Positions 1 through 15,000 of a stretch of DNA of 64,000 nucleotides are shown piece by piece. Within the stretch, counting starts at the first letter, position 1. The number at the start of each line of letters is the position of its first letter. The position numbers and the translations under genes were made by a program. The DNA comes from Phlebotomus papatasi (lineage: Eukaryota; Arthropoda; Insecta; Diptera; Psychodidae): assembly GCF_024763615.1 (NCBI RefSeq), contig NC_077223.1:91574627-91638626 (forward strand), in the 5' to 3' direction. The notes beneath the pieces are model-generated. The model ran no database searches and was not told where the DNA came from. It was given only the letters and a program-made list of their open reading frames with translations.

Positions 1-66
1 AAAGTTCCGCGGATTGTTGTGAGAGTCTTTGAGAAGTCTTGCATCTTCAGAGGACAAAATCATCAG
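1..66 (-). CDS. fry: fry exon, cut by window edge (tentative)
   Basis: The minus strand from 66 to 1 is open in phase with the previous exon if a 46-bp intron (67..112, GTTCGT...CTAAG) is removed. It then encodes [20 protein letters not shown] and NF at the edge. The intron is unusually short, so this join is an inference. A longer left flank or a transcript would settle it. Confidence 0.5.
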   Translation of the reverse strand, partial: MMILSSEDARLLKDSHNNPRNF

Positions 67-3000
67 CTTAGAAAGGAGCTTCTAACACAAAATATAATCC
101 TATTATACGAACCTTTTCATTTTGCCGCAAATTCTGCACAATGCTGACAAGTATCTTATTGTCTGACTCAATCAGCAAAAGTAGCTGGAACATTAGTTTG
201 TACAGACCACGTCCGAGGTCAATGAGAATTTCCGCTGTTGCGGGATCAAATGAAAAGCCCGATGCACCGGCATTTTCACTTTGTAGATCAATATCACTAA
301 AGAGAGCTAATTTGCAGGATGTTTTCACCGAATCGAGACACTGAGTGGGAAATTTTACAAAGAAAAAAAATATTATTTCTATGATTTCTCACGACAAATA
401 ACTTTTATTTTATTTAAAAAAAAAGTCCGGTTAATTTATTTGGTTAGAAAATAATTTTAAAATTTTGAGGTTATGTTGAACATAACCTAAGAAAACCTTT
501 CGGATCTACGTGATCCTTTTTTATAATTTCAATAAGATTTTTTTTATTTTAAATAAAAATATTCCGAATAGGGTAAATTAAGCTAATTCAAAACCTGCTC
601 CAAATGGAAATTTTCCGCTACTCTAAATGGAAACGTCATTGTTTTCATGATAAATACAGTACTAAATTATTATATTTATATATTTTCTATACCACAGTTT
701 AATTATTTAGTTAATTTTGCTCTATATAAAACGAAAATCCATTCATATTCACAAATTTTGATTTGTCAATTTCTCAGAAAAATTAAAAGTGTACCTTTTC
801 ACCATCGAATTTTTCATCGATCGACCATGTTTTCCAATGAAAAACACAATAAATTGACTGTTGTTTATTCGTTTTGTTTAATATTTAATGTCACATTTCT
901 GGCTAATTTTAGTTAAATTAAATGCTAATCTTTATTGTTAATGGTACGTGAGGTTTTCAAATGAAATAATTACCTATTTCGTGAACAAAAAGGGTTTTTC
1001 TGAAGTGTCTGTAAATGTTTCAATAGGAAACCCCGGAAATATGATGTTTTTGGAGAAATTTTCATATTGTTCTAGATGAGAAGGGAGAAAAGACCAGGAA
1101 TAAGAACAAATCCTGCACTCAAGAGCAACTCAACAAGGTTTTGGAAGCCTTCCGTCGCGGTTTCAAGACTTACACAGTTTGTCTCCAATTAGAAACTTTC
1201 CTTGTCTCCATTTAGATTAATATGTTTCCAATAGAAGCATTTTACGCTCGCGTATTTTTCTTGTATTTAAGAAGTTTTCAAATTATATCTAAAGAATTTT
1301 CACTAAGCAATAACATTCTAGAAGAGTCAAAGGAGCAAATTTATGTAATTCTCTTCAGAAAAAAATATGAACTTAATGTGTTGAATCTTTTGCCAAAGTT
1401 AAAGCGTCTGGAAATGGTTTTGAATTAGGACATTTACCCTATTTAAAATTTTCCTGAAAACATAAAAATAACCTTAAAATATTATAAAATTGAAAATCGT
1501 ACTCACCTCAAGAACATGATCTTTTCGATCAAAGAATGTCTCAAGATGTTCCTGAACTTCCAGCACGCCAAATCGGAGAGTTTCAAACAGTCTTGGAGTT
1601 GTGACAATGCCTTGATGATGGAAAACTCTCGGTGGTTCCCCTTTTGAGGCCAACAGATCCATCATAACTGAGATCCTGTTGCCCATTTGAAGGCCAATCC
1701 CAGTGAAGAATCTCACGGATTCCTTCGAAATTGTAATGGTTTTGGCCGTAAGTTCTCTCACCAGCAAATACAGCTGATGCAGAAGTTCCGGAGCATGTCC
1801 AGAGGGTTGATTGACAAGCAGAACTTGCATCTGCTGCCTCCAGGCTTCCTCTCCGTCATCCCTAATGGGCGCTCGGAAGGAAATCAATCCTGGCAAATGA
1901 GGAGAAGCATTGCAAGGGGTAATATCACCCAAATCTCCAGCACTTGATCCACTAGTGTCACTCCTGGACACGGAATCTCTCCTCTGACGCTGCTCCCGGA
2001 GACTAAGAGTTGTTGGGGGTCCCGTGAGGAAGGGCTTTGTGAACAGGGGACGCTGATCTTCGTCCAGAGGAGACTCTGATTCAACTTCCTCGTCTGAGGA
2101 ATCATCAGCCGGATGACGCTTTCGTCTGGGCAAAGGAGTCTTCTCACTGAGACTCTCCTCTACCAGAGAATGCGGCTTGGAACCTGTCAGTGGCTCACTG
2201 TCACCCTCAGACAGAGGCCTTCGACGGACACCCCAGTTGAAATTGTCCGTTGATTCTCCCTCAATACTCTCACTCTCATACTCCAGAAAATCAAAGTCCT
2301 TGAACACCCCAAAGTCCGGCTGACCATCATCCCGACGAGAGCCACCACTGAGATCCTGCTGAGGCCCAGAAGTTTCGTCTGTGCTCGAAGCTGCAGACGA
2401 TTGACGTTCCATCAAGTCCGAAGATTGACTGAAGATCACCTAAACAAGGAAATTCCAGGATAAAATCCCTTGCATCCTAAATAGGAACTTTCGATGTGAT
2501 CAAGGGACCAATTCAATTGCTTCGCGATTAACTTATTAACTGAAAAGTAAACGCTATTCAAAAGCAGCTGTATGATCTTGCACTAGAAGTGCACCAATCT
2601 TTCCCATTCCGAATTCTAATTGGATTTATTTACAATTTATCGTAAATATGACAAGGACAGGTTCTAATATACCCAGAAAAATATCGAACTTGTTTACATT
2701 ATCCTAGAGGTAATTCTGTTTCAAGAAAAGACACACCATATTTGGTCCTTCGAGCCGGATAGGCGGTTCCCGAATTTGGTTTATTCACTTTTAAAGATTC
2801 GAAAAAGATGAGAAACGAGTAAGAAGCTCTAAACTAAAGTATTCATATCCCGCAAGCTGATCGCATTTGTTTGCATTTATTCTAAAGGAAATTTAATTAG
2901 AGAAAAGCCTAAAAAACAATTGGTCCTTCGACCCGGATAGGTGGTTCACTAATTAGTGGGATTGTTCGAAAAGAATTACCGTCTGGATCCAGCAACGCAT

Positions 3001-6000
3001 TTGGTGGTTTGCGGAAACTTCGTATTTTACATTTGGTATTTTGCATGTTCATATTGCACATTTCGTATTGCGGAAACTTCGTACTTATTCTAGTACATTT
3101 CGTATTTTACCATTTCGTATTCCATACATTTTGTACAAAAATTGAACATTTCGTCTGCCATAAATTTTACACTCAAGTATATCAACAAATAAAATAATAG
3201 AATTGCAGTTTTATGGGGTTAATGGCGCTATGCGCCTCGGGTCTGAGTTTAAAGTCGAACTTCAAGCTCTAATTATCAGTATTGCCTGTTTGGTGCTAAG
3301 GGAAATTTTCTATGCTTTAGGAAGTTATCTGTATCACCTGTTGAGGCAAAGGGAAATTTTGTGTTTTGGAAAGATATCAGTAGCACCTGTTGAGGCTAAG
3401 GGAAATTTTCTGTGTGTTTAGGAGATATCAGTATCTCCTGTTGGGACAAAAGGAAAGTGTTTTTTTAAGTTATCAGTAGCGTCTGTTGAAGCAAAGAGAA
3501 ATTTTCTGTGCTTTGGGAAGTTATTTGTATCGCCTGTTGAGCCAAAGGGAAATTTTGTGTTTTGGAAAGATATCAGTAAGCACCTGTTGAAGCTAAGGGA
3601 AATTTTCTGTGCTTTGGAAAGTTATCACTAGCGCCTGTTCAATTTTTGTACAAAATGTATGAAAGACGAAATGTGAAATACGAAATGGTAAAATACGAAA
3701 TGTACTAGAATACGAAGTTTCTTCAATACGAAATGTGCAATACGAACATGCAAAATACGAAATGTAAAATACGAAGTTTCCATATCCCCTATTTGATGGA
3801 GTTTGAAACCTAGAATCAGTAACTTAACTCTTCTCCACAGCATACGACATACTCCCTGTCTTCTGCAATGGCCGAGTGTGTGAGTGATTTTTGAGTTTCG
3901 TAGATTTAGGGATTTTGTTTTTTGGTGGGAAGATTCCAGTGATTTTATGAAGAAAATTGGTTGGACTCTCATGGCGGCAACTCAAGACTTGAGTTCTCGC
4001 CGGATGATTGAAGATGTTGTGTCCATCCGAGACTTTTTGTGAAAACACTGAAATACTTCTTTGGAGAAGAGCTGGAGTTTTTGATTTTGGATTGAAAACT
4101 CCACCAACTATATTGCCACATCTGGAAATTCTCTTAAAGTAATCTCACTGTTACATAAGCGTTCCATAAAGTGCACTAATTAGGTTTTTTTTGTTTTTAA
4201 GAGACATTCTTATGGGACTTGTAATTGTTCATTCCGCAGTCTAATAGGATTTATAACCATTTTATTTTAAAAGTAAGAGATAAGCAGATGTTTTAAGATA
4301 TTCAGATCATCTCAGCTCATCGCCTATATTTACACTTATTCCAAAGGTGAATTATTTATTATAAAGTTTATGACATTTGGTCCTTCGATCCGGATAAGCG
4401 GTATTCTAATAAAAATTATGCGTTTGAAGGTAAGACAGTTCTCAAGGGAACTCGAATTTTTTTTATTTTATAGGTATTCTATTCATAGTTAATTCTTTAC
4501 AATTTATATTGAAGGCACGAAGCGAAAAGAGATTTCAAGATATTCAAAGATAATTTACTTGAGAGAAAGTGTGCAACATTTGGCTCTTCGGACCAAGTAC
4601 GCAGTTTACTAATATCGTTTATCACTTTTTGGGGTAAGAGAAATCTTTATGAGACAGGAAAGTCTCTATTCAAATTTCTATTATTAGAATTTTATTTTAG
4701 AAGTAAGAGACGAATAAAGGTTTCACGAGATTTATATCCAGCAAGTTGAAGAAAGGTCCAACACATTTGGTCCTTCGAGCCGGATAGGTGGTTCTGTAAT
4801 TTGTTTTATTTCTTTTAAAGTATGAGAGATATCTATGAGGCTCGAAATTGCTCATTCCAAGTTTTCTCAAAAATATTTATTGCAATACAACATGAAATTT
4901 GCGGGAGCCTATCGTGGAGTAAAGGGTAAGAGCGCCAGTCATCTCTTTGGCAATGAGATCACTGTGTCGAGTTTCACACGGTGCAAAAAACTGAACGTTT
5001 GGATCGACATTTTCTAATGCGCTAAAACGTAAACAGGGAAGCATGAAAGAAGTACTCATATTGCGAAGAGAGGAGCTCCTCGGTGGTCTCCAAGGGACTT
5101 AGTGAACTATTTCAGATTGATAAATAATAAGAATGGAATTCGCGTGCAAGAAAAATTAATTAAATCTTCGAGAAAATTACACAAGTTCGCTAAATAAAAT
5201 TTACAAAGGATTCGTTATTCATTAATAATTAGTAATTAGGTTTTTTATTTAATTTAATTAATAAGTAAATTGAAAAAAACATACATCTTTCGGACCATTC
5301 CAAAATATTCAAAAATTATTATTTCTGCAAACCTCGTTTTAGTCTTCGCAGGAAGAATAAAATAAAAAATTAAAATAAACCTACACTGAGAAAAAAGAGA
5401 GTGCAATTAACTTTTTTTCTCAGAACTTTAACATTTTTTAGGTGTAAAAATATACCAACATTTTTTAATGTTAGTTTTACACCTTTTTAAGGGTAAAATT
5501 AACATGAAAAAGGGTAACTTTAACCCCTAATACACTTAGAAAGAGTAATATTTACACCGATTTTGGATCAATACTGCAGAAAATTAACATTTCCGGAATG
5601 TTATTTTAAGTTTTTAGGATTTCCCTCACTCAGTGTAATTGCAAATCAAAGGTATTCATCTAGCTCTTTTATAGGATTGATTTTGTTTTGTGGCAGGATT
5701 GATTTTGTTTTGTGAACATGTTTTTGATTCTAATTTTAGAACAAGCGCTTAGTTAAATTGCATTAATATTCCTAACTCAAACGCAGTTTTATTCATTTAG
5801 CCATTAAACTTCAAACTTTTCGTGACGTATTAGCTGCATTAAATATGAGACATTAAAATTAAATAACGATATTTTCAGCAAAATTTAAACCGCTCAGTCA
5901 TATTGAATTGGACCACAAGACCACTTTCAGAACTTCTTCTAATTATTCTAGCAACATAATTTATCTACAGTCTCTACAGTACATGCGAACATTACATTAA

Positions 6001-9000
6001 ATCTAAAAAGCTTTTCCACATAAAATAAAAAAATATCCAAAAAAATTCTTACAGTTTGAACAGTTTGAACTAATCCACTAAATAGAGTCAAACACTTGCA
6101 ATTTGCAATTTAAGATATTGTGTGCGTTTTAATTTTTTCATGCAATGAAAAAAAAAGAAAGAGAGAAAAACATATTAATATAAATTAATTACAATTGGAT
6201 TTTCATTAAAATGACATTATAAAATTGTTACATAAAACTCATCATGCAACATTATTTTTTGTATATTTTTGCACAGCAATTGAAATCAATTTTTATAATA
6301 CACATCGTAATCCCATTACTGACGTCAGTATTAATATTATTCTTTGTTTGCAAGATGAACTTTTTCTAACATCATATACTTCACTATTTTACGGAAATTG
6401 CAACAGTGTAAAAACATAAACTCAGAAATGTCAGTAAATATGTTGGATAAGTAAACTTATACGCAAAAAATGCAATAAAGTTTGTGTTACATATAGTAAA
6501 AGGAAATTGATCCGATAATGCACAATTTTACAGGATATAAGTTTATAATGCCAATGTTGATTGATTGCAATTTAATTCAACAATGACGTTGATGAATTGT
6601 TTTCGATATTTCAACGCAATTATTTTCTCTCTGAAAGTTAATTTTAATTGTGATGCAGAGTTTGTAAATTATTCAATTTAACCTCCAATAGCGTACCAAA
6701 TGAACCAATAAATTGTTGATTGGGATTATGAATAGTTTTTTTTACCGTAAGTTTCATGTTCATTAATAAACCACAACAAGTAAATTGAAATTTGAATTAG
6801 AATATCTATTAGCATAAAAGTAATCAACAGGCTGATAGAAAAAATTAAGATCGTCCTCCTTGTGGAATGCTCGACATTGGCGTCATGTGGAAAGCAATTT
6901 GTATCATCTAAATTAATTAATATTTAAATTAGGGGCCCATCAAGCCTAACAAAAAGTGAAGCTATTTTTCACTTTTTCTTGTAAAAATTTTGTAGATATT
7001 GCACCGCGACTTAAACAAATTTGCTTGTAGTTCTTTTATTATTTCGGCGAACATTATGAAATATGTATTTTCAGATAGCTTTTAATGCAGGGTTTTGAAA
7101 TATATTAGACTGATAAGTCAATTCTCTTTAGGAAAAAACTTGCCAACAGTCTTCAGTGTCTCTAGGCAAAAACGTATGGAAAAATGAAATGTCGAAAGGC
7201 CCCTGATTTAAATACTAGTTGCAACATTTTGCAATCTCTATCATGCGAGATTTTGCATATTTTTTTTAGAAAAATGGGACGATATGGCGATCTTTCTGCA
7301 AAATCGTTAAAATCTGGCAATTTTTGTAAACACAGATCAATCAAATACCAGGTCAATCAACACTTATATTTCAACTTTGAAAAAAAAATGCCACGTCTCT
7401 TCAGAGTTATGGTTACCAAATGAAAAAAAAACGTTATTAAAATAGCTAGAATTGTATACAAAACCGTTTTTCTAATTTTTTTTAAAGTATTTCTAAAGAC
7501 ACTGTTATAAGACTATTTTCTAAAAAAAAACGCGTTGAAACGAACGAAGGCTTCATTCTTTCAGAATTAAATTTTCTTCTAATTGAACCTAAATAGTTAT
7601 TGAAAATCTTTTTTTAAATAAGTTTTATAGAATATTAAAATCAAAATTTTATCCGAAAAACGTATTTGTTTTCTTCTTTTTAAGGCAGAATCACATTAAC
7701 AGTAAAATGCTGACCGTATTTCGTTAATTTACGCATTTTCACTGCAATTCTTACATACATTTTCTATTACCGTATTACCTTATTTCATACTCGGTGACAC
7801 TAGGTGAAAATAATATAAGAAAATTGAAGAAATTAAACAAAAATGCGATAAACGGTGAGTAGAAAAAACTGTATGATTAATTTCTCTTACAGTGTTTTTG
7901 CTCACCGTTTATCGCATTTTCGTTTTATTTCTTCAATTTTCACCTAGTGCCACCGTGTAGGACATAAGGCAATACGGTAATGGAAAATTTCCGTAAGAAT
8001 TGCAATGAAAATGCGTAAATTAACGAAATACGGTGAGGGTTCGGCGAGCATCTTATTGTCAATGTGATTCTGTCCTTAATTTTGAGAAAAAGTTTCGATT
8101 TTATGTCTTATCAATCAAGTAATTGAAAGCAAATTAGCAAAGGTCGAGCATTCCACAATATTTTTCTGCATATTTTTTTTTACCTTGCAAACCTATATTA
8201 AATATCCCAAGTATCTAAAATATGGATTTTTGTTCTAAATTCCTATTATCTTTTCTTTATGTTCTACAAACTTTGTGCGTTATCTTAAAAATGGCGTAAA
8301 ATCGTAATTCTCAACATAAAACAATTGCATTCGTGCAGCTTTTGCAACTGTTTTGCTTTCGAATGGCAAAAAAAATTATAGGGAAAGACTTTCAGGCTTC
8401 AAACAATTCATATTTTTTCCCCATATTCGCAACTTTGACAATTTATTACTCGAAAACGGCTTACCCGATCTTAATGAAATTAGTGTCAAAGTCGATGGAT
8501 GACTTAAGCTTTAAATAAATATTTTTAGATTTTCCCTCCGACTGCTCGATCTGGTAGCTCCCATACAAACTAGCTATGTTTTAAAAACATCACACATTAT
8601 AGGGCAACAAAAGGAAAACTTTTTTTCATTTAATGGCAAATCGCAGGTATTTTCGGAGTCCTTGGTGTATCTTGAACATAGACCCTAAGAAACTTATAGT
8701 CCATCATGTTATCTTTTTCAGATATCTTAAAGTAACCGTTCTATCACACTAGGATTTTTTCAATTTGTTAATTCAAATTAATTTTCAAATGAATTATTCG
8801 CTCATTTATTGTTATAAACTAATATTTAGCCCATCAAAACATGTTTAAACATGCTAAAATAGCATAATGTGATTGCTCAATTAAATTTGAATTTAGCAAA
8901 TTTAAATGTAAAATTTGCTCATTAATTTCAATTTTATTGAAATTTTGTAGCTTTTTGAACCAAATTGTTCTTATTAAATTTATTCACTCGTAAATAATTA

Positions 9001-12000
9001 TTATTTGTGGCCGAAAAAGCAAAATAAGTAGAGTGATTAGTGATAAACTTATACGCGAGTGAAGCTTCAGTATCGGGAGTAATTTGCTGAGTTCCTCCAA
9101 AGCAATTCGAAAGAAATTGTTGTGTCAGAAAATCGCAATTGGGATGACTTCATACAGATTTTCAATAAGACTGTATGAGTGTCGCTTCACGAGCCCCCTT
9201 GGCTACAACCTTTTCTTCTGGCTTTGGGGATTTTTTTGCATAACAAATAAGTGACTTACAAGATATTTTAAGTACTATTGACTATTGCACATTTTCCGGA
9301 GTCATTCACAATCAAAAATCTCGCGGTACTATTTAAAATTGAGCAAATTTCTTGGAATATGCGTCCTGGCTGTGAGAATTTTCAAGTAAATTCTAGAAAT
9401 CTTAATGCTCAATTAGCTTAATTGAATTTAACCCTCTAACCCTCTAAGTTTTGTGTGACAGGTCAGAGAAAAAGCAACAAAAAATATTTGTGCAAAAAAA
9501 CTCATTTCCAATTTCAAGAAAAATACCGATTTAAAGTTATCTGACTAAAATAAATTTATTTTTTGCTGAAAGATATGTCATTCTACTTTGTATATTTTAT
9601 TTAAAAAAAAAATTGAAAAAACTAAACATGTGAATATTAGAAGCAAAAACAGTTTCAAAAAAAAATTATATTTTCTCACCTAGTGCCTAAACTAAAAGAG
9701 ATAATGAAGAATGAATGGTTTTTTCGACTTTATTGGATCATAATTATCCTAGAAAACATTGTTTTAGAACTTTTTTTCACATATTAAAGAAAACACCGTT
9801 ATAGGGTTAATATCGCTCTGTCCAACTTTCCAAAAGTTTTTGTCCCACTTTTCAAAATGTGTTGGTTTCTAATTTGATGGAATATTCTAATTATTTGATT
9901 GAAAATTCTAATAAAAACTGTTAAGATTCTGTTAGAATATTTCATAAGGAATCTCATGATATAAATTAAATGAAAATAATAAATATTTATTCGGCTTAAA
10001 AATGCATTTTTCTTAAGTGTCTCCCTTTCCACAATACACCCTACCTTTGCCAATACATATTCGATGTTATAGGTCTCATACGGTTTGACCATTTTGCCCA
10101 TTGTCCTTTATTAAAGGAATACGAGAAAAATATTAAGTGTTAGAAGCCAGAGTGCTTTGCAAAGCCTGAAAAACTTCCCCTAGCCCTCCTAAAGTGTCTC
10201 ATTTCTAGAAGTGTATTAATTTATCCTCAACTAAAATAGTGCATCATTTTATGCATAGAAAACCATCGTGTGTCATATATAATTAAAATAATGTGCCTTT
10301 TGCTTTTGTGTCTAACTTCCTCTTAACTATGACACAAAAGGGGTGTATAGAGTGTATAAATGAATTGTGTGGCAAACAATTTACATAATTTAACGTGGTA
10401 GTGTTTAATGGGCCATTTTACCTTTGAAAAGAGAGAACTAATGTAATCATCCTTGAATAAGAGGAATATACAGAAATTAGTTTAGAGTGAAAATACGGGA
10501 GGAAAAAAAGTTAAACTATAAATATTTACATTCTTTTTTTAGAATTAATGCAAAAAAGAGTTATTTTTTTAAACTTTTGCTTCTCCAACAAATCATAAAA
10601 AAAACACAATTATTATCAAATTTCATGCCGAATAGTAATGGTAAAAAAGTGAAATTAAGTATGAGGAGGAGACTTACCGATGGACTCTTGGGCAAACCAA
10701 CTCGTTGTCCACAGGTGGTCAGGAGATTCACTAGGCACTCACGGACACGCCCCTGGGACATCCAGGGACGCTTCCAACCACTGAGGGGAATTGTGTCGGC
10801 AGGGGAGAGACTTGCACTGCGTCTTGGAGAATTGGGAGTTCCAGCATGGACAAGGTATCCAGAACTCGATTGTCCCCCATTTTTCTGCTGGATACTCTGC
10901 TGAAGTGAAGTTGTGGCATCTGAATCGGATTTTAGAAGTATCCTGCGCCCAATTAGTGGCGTCTGAGATACATCAAAAGTGAAATCCATTGTTCTCCCTG
11001 CCAATTCTTTCTTGTAAAACACTTCACTATCACTGTAGCTGCTGTGCATGAAAAAGGACGATGAACTGGTCTCAGGTGGACCCTGAGGTACAACCTGAAG
11101 ACTTGAACTACGCGTAACGACCAATTTGAGAATTTTCATTGCCTCCTTCCAATGTGCACTCTAGCATATTCAGCCAAAATTTTTAAAAAAAAAGTACTAA
11201 TTCATATACCAAATTCAATAAAAATACATTACAATTTCCACAATACTCACATCCAAATATTTAGCAATAACCCTCAATAAATCAGCACTGATTGGCTGTG
11301 CTTGTGCTGACGATAAATCAATATAGTGCAGCATACAGTGAAGTACACTTAGTACTTGCAATTGCACTTGTTGCCAACCCTTTTCCAATACCTCAATTAG
11401 GAATGCCAACATGTGGAGTCCTAAAAACACGTATTTTATTGCAATATATAGCCAACAAGAGAAAAAGGGGAACATGTTATCCGGAGAATTAGATATATAA
11501 AATTTTCCTCCAAAAACTAACAATATTCATGGATATGTTGAATAATTTAAATTCATACTCACCCATATGCGCATATGTGTCATATAAATACTTTACAACA
11601 CATTTTGTCCACTGAAATGATTCCTTGCTGAATGTTTTGCGACTGTACAGTATCATAACTGTACCCAGATTCTCCAATTTGGAGCCCAACTCTGATGAAA
11701 CCTGTACGTAAAGTTTTTACGATTGTTTTAATCATTTTAATATTACGACATTCCTTGTCTTTGTCATTCATATATACTTCAAAATCTTCTATGCTCATAA
11801 CTCTCATACACATTTCTCTAGAAATTATTACATGAAAAACTCATTAAGGACTTATGTTATTTGCGCGAGATGAATGATAAATTCTTGATTGTAATTTCAC
11901 ATTAAGAACAGAATAATTTTTTTTGAAAATTGCATTTTCAGAAGTTTAACATGAAGAAAGACAAGCCTCAATTAGAAAGCAATATTAATGGAAAGAACAA

Positions 12001-15000
12001 GTTACGGATTTGTATTACATTAACCCATTCGCATTTCTTCCAAACTAAACGATTTTTCGGGCAATCTATTTCTGCAAAAATTCATATCCGAATTATTGAT
12101 GTAAAAAGATTATTAGTAACTTTAGTTCTTCAAAGAACCAGAAAAAATAGTCCGACGACGGCGACGGTATAGAAGAGGATAATACATTTTGCTGCTCTTT
12201 TCTCACTTCGCAGAAAATTATGCAAAGTTATTGCACAAAGTTACCCAGGAAAAGTTTCACGGTTCGCGGAAACCTCGTATTTTACATTTCGTATTTTACA
12301 TCTTCGTATTGCACATTTCGTATTGCGGAAACTTCGTATTTCAGCACATTTCGTATTTTACCATTTCGTATTTCACATTTCGTCTTTCATACATTTTGTA
12401 CAAAAATTTAACATTTCGTCTTCCATATATTTCATACAAGCATATCAACCAATAAAATAATAGAATTGTAGTTTTATAAGGTCAAGGGCGCTATGCGCCT
12501 CGGGTCTGAGTTTGAAGTCGAAAATTATGCTTTTTAATTATTCTTTTATTTAAAATTTTTATGTAAATTTGCGACTGCTTCAGCAAATATTTCAAATTTT
12601 ACCACCAAGTCTGAGAAATATTGGTAAATGTTTACAATATGCTCTTAAAACACATTTGAGTCTTTTATTCATAACTTTATCAAGACATTAGATGGAGATT
12701 TTATAAAAGAAAAACGTGACCATTAAAATAGATTTTATAATAATTCCTTGAGGCTTTTTTGTAGATATATCTTGTGTAGCCGAGGCTTTTGCCCTGAAAG
12801 ATTCCTTATGGAGACCAAATCTTTTCGTGGCTAATTGCCCAGCACCACCCAAGCTCTGTGCCTCCAACCGATCTCGTCCAGACCATGTTACCGACTGACT
12901 GACAGTATCTCCTGTTATCCTGTTAACCAAAGCCAAGCCCACACACGATGATAGGCTTTGCTTGGAGCGGGAGGCGGGAAATATGAAGTTCCTGCGAACA
13001 GGGAAGGGGTAGGCGTGATCAACTTCGCTATCAGGTGAAAAATCTCGCCAATACTTGAAAATTTCTATTTTTATCACATGAAATTGCTGCCTATTTATTT
13101 TTTTTACGTTTTTCTTGCCAAATATTTTTTTTATGTTTAATCTCAAAAGTACTTCGTTTTTATTTTTTTATTTCATTTTTCTTTTTTTCTTTCGTTTTGT
13201 TGTTTTTTTTCTATTTTTTTTTTTAATCTTTCTGTGCGTTTGATTTTTTCATATCTGAATGTGGAATACTACGACGAAGAGAAAAAAATAAAATTCGTAA
13301 ATTTAACTTTATATAGAAATATTTTATTGCCAAGATATTGAAAATATTATAGGCTTTAACACTGGAAATTTTGAGAAATTCCGCGTAAAAAATTGATTAC
13401 GGATCGGTTGGAATAGTCGTTTACGACTGCTTTAATGCAATTTCCGATAGCCGCATACTTTTTGTTGCACGGATTTCCCTGATGTCCTGCTATGAATTGA
13501 GCAATTTCATAATTGTGAAGAATTTCATATTTCCACTATTTCATATTTCACTTCATATTTCCCGCCTCCCGCTCCAAGCAAAGCCTATCATCGTGTGTGG
13601 GCTTGGCTTTGGTTAACAGGATAACAGGAGATACTGTCAGTCAGTCGGTAACATGGTCTGGACGAGATCGGATGGAGGCACAGAGCTTGGGTGGTGCTGG
13701 GCAATTAGCCGCGAAAAGATTTGGTCTCCATAAGGAATCTTTCAGGGCAAAAGCCTCGGCTACACAAGATATATCTACAAAAAAGTCTCAAGGAATTATT
13801 ATAAAATCTATTTTAATGGTCACGTTTCCCTTTTATAAAATCTCCATCTAATGTCTTGATAAAGTTATGAATAAAAGACTCAAATGTGTTTTAAGAGCAT
13901 ATTGTAAACATTTACCAATATTTCTCAGACTTGGTGGTAAAATTTGAAATATTTGCTGAAGCAGTCGCAAATTTACATAAAAATTTTAAATAAAAGAATA
14001 ATTAAAAAGCATAATTTTCGACTTCAAACTCAGACCCGAGGCGCATAGCGCCCTTGACCTTATAAAACTACAATTCTATTATTTTATTGGTTGATATGCT
14101 TGTATGAAATATATGGAAGACGAAATGTTAAATTTTTGTACAAAATGTATGAAAGACGAAATGTGAAATACGAAATGGTAAAATACGAAATGTGCTGAAA
14201 TACGAAGTTTCCGCAATACGAAATGTGCAATACGAAGATGTAAAATACGAAATGTAAAATACGAGGTTTCCCAATCCCAGTTTCACAACGGATCGATTTT
14301 GAAAATACAGTAGGACCTCGATAGAGTCAACTAATTATTTTCAAGCCTGTTGACTCTATTGGAGTACGAAAAAATTAATTGAAATTTTCATAATATAATT
14401 TTAAGGTATTATTTAATATTTGTTCTAGATCATTAATAAATTCAAAACGATTGTCGAATATTAATTTAATCAGGGGCCTATCAAGCCTAATAAAAGGTGA
14501 AGCTATTTTTCACTTTTCCTTATAAAAATTTTGTAGACATTGCACCGCGAATTAAACAAATTTGCTCCTAGTTCGTATTATTTCGGCGAACATTATGAAA
14601 TATGTATTTTTAGATAGCTTTTAATGCACGATTTCGAAATATATCAGATAAGTCAATTCTCTTTTGGAAAAAATTTGCCAATAGTCTTCAGTGCCTCTAT
14701 GCAAAAACGTATGGAAAAATGAAATGTCGAGAGGCCCCTGAATTTAATTAAAATTGAATTGGTTTTCGGTTGCCTTTTCGTTATTAAATTGGCTTTTATA
14801 TTGTATTAGTATTATTTGCTAATTCATTCTACAATGACAGAAAACAGATAATAAACTGAAAAGTTTTTCCGGCACGCTAGAAACATATGCTAGAAACATA
14901 TATAGACATAGAAAATGTCATGCCCCTGGGTGATGTAGTGTTGCCTATTCCGGCAACATCTTTTGCTTTCCTAAATTTCATATTCATTTTATGTTTTTTT

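Larger units (their letters stand above)
2690..4830. repeat. Diverged ~180-bp tandem repeat with a conserved CTTCGANCCGGATA box
   Basis: The box ATTTGGTCCTTCGA(G/C/T)CCGGATA recurs near 2739, 2918, 4378 and 4759, with a degenerate copy at 4580. Spacing is about 180-200 bp where uninterrupted. The units share AT-rich spacers. The fold-back element 3006..3789 splits the array. No coding function is evident. Confidence 0.65.
2440..10677 (-). other. fry: fry intron (8.2 kb), repeat-filled
   Basis: Largest visible intron bounded on both sides by fry exons. It carries a roughly 180-bp tandem repeat (2690..4830) broken by a fold-back element, a TA MITE, a hAT MITE and a TTAA palindrome, all listed separately. 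From 8080 to 10670 I see only AT-rich sequence and no supported gene. Confidence 0.85.

Noticed and set aside
1687..2147. Frames of 86-87 codons on both strands inside the large fry exon
   Set aside because: Shadows of the fry exon in other frames.
4877..5059. Coding-looking minus-strand stretch ([17 protein letters not shown])
   Set aside because: Only about 60 codons, no family recognised, no splice partner; perhaps retroelement debris.
12688..13851. Matching frames ([16 protein letters not shown]) on opposite strands
   Set aside because: The two inverted arms of one fold-back element; no recognisable domain.
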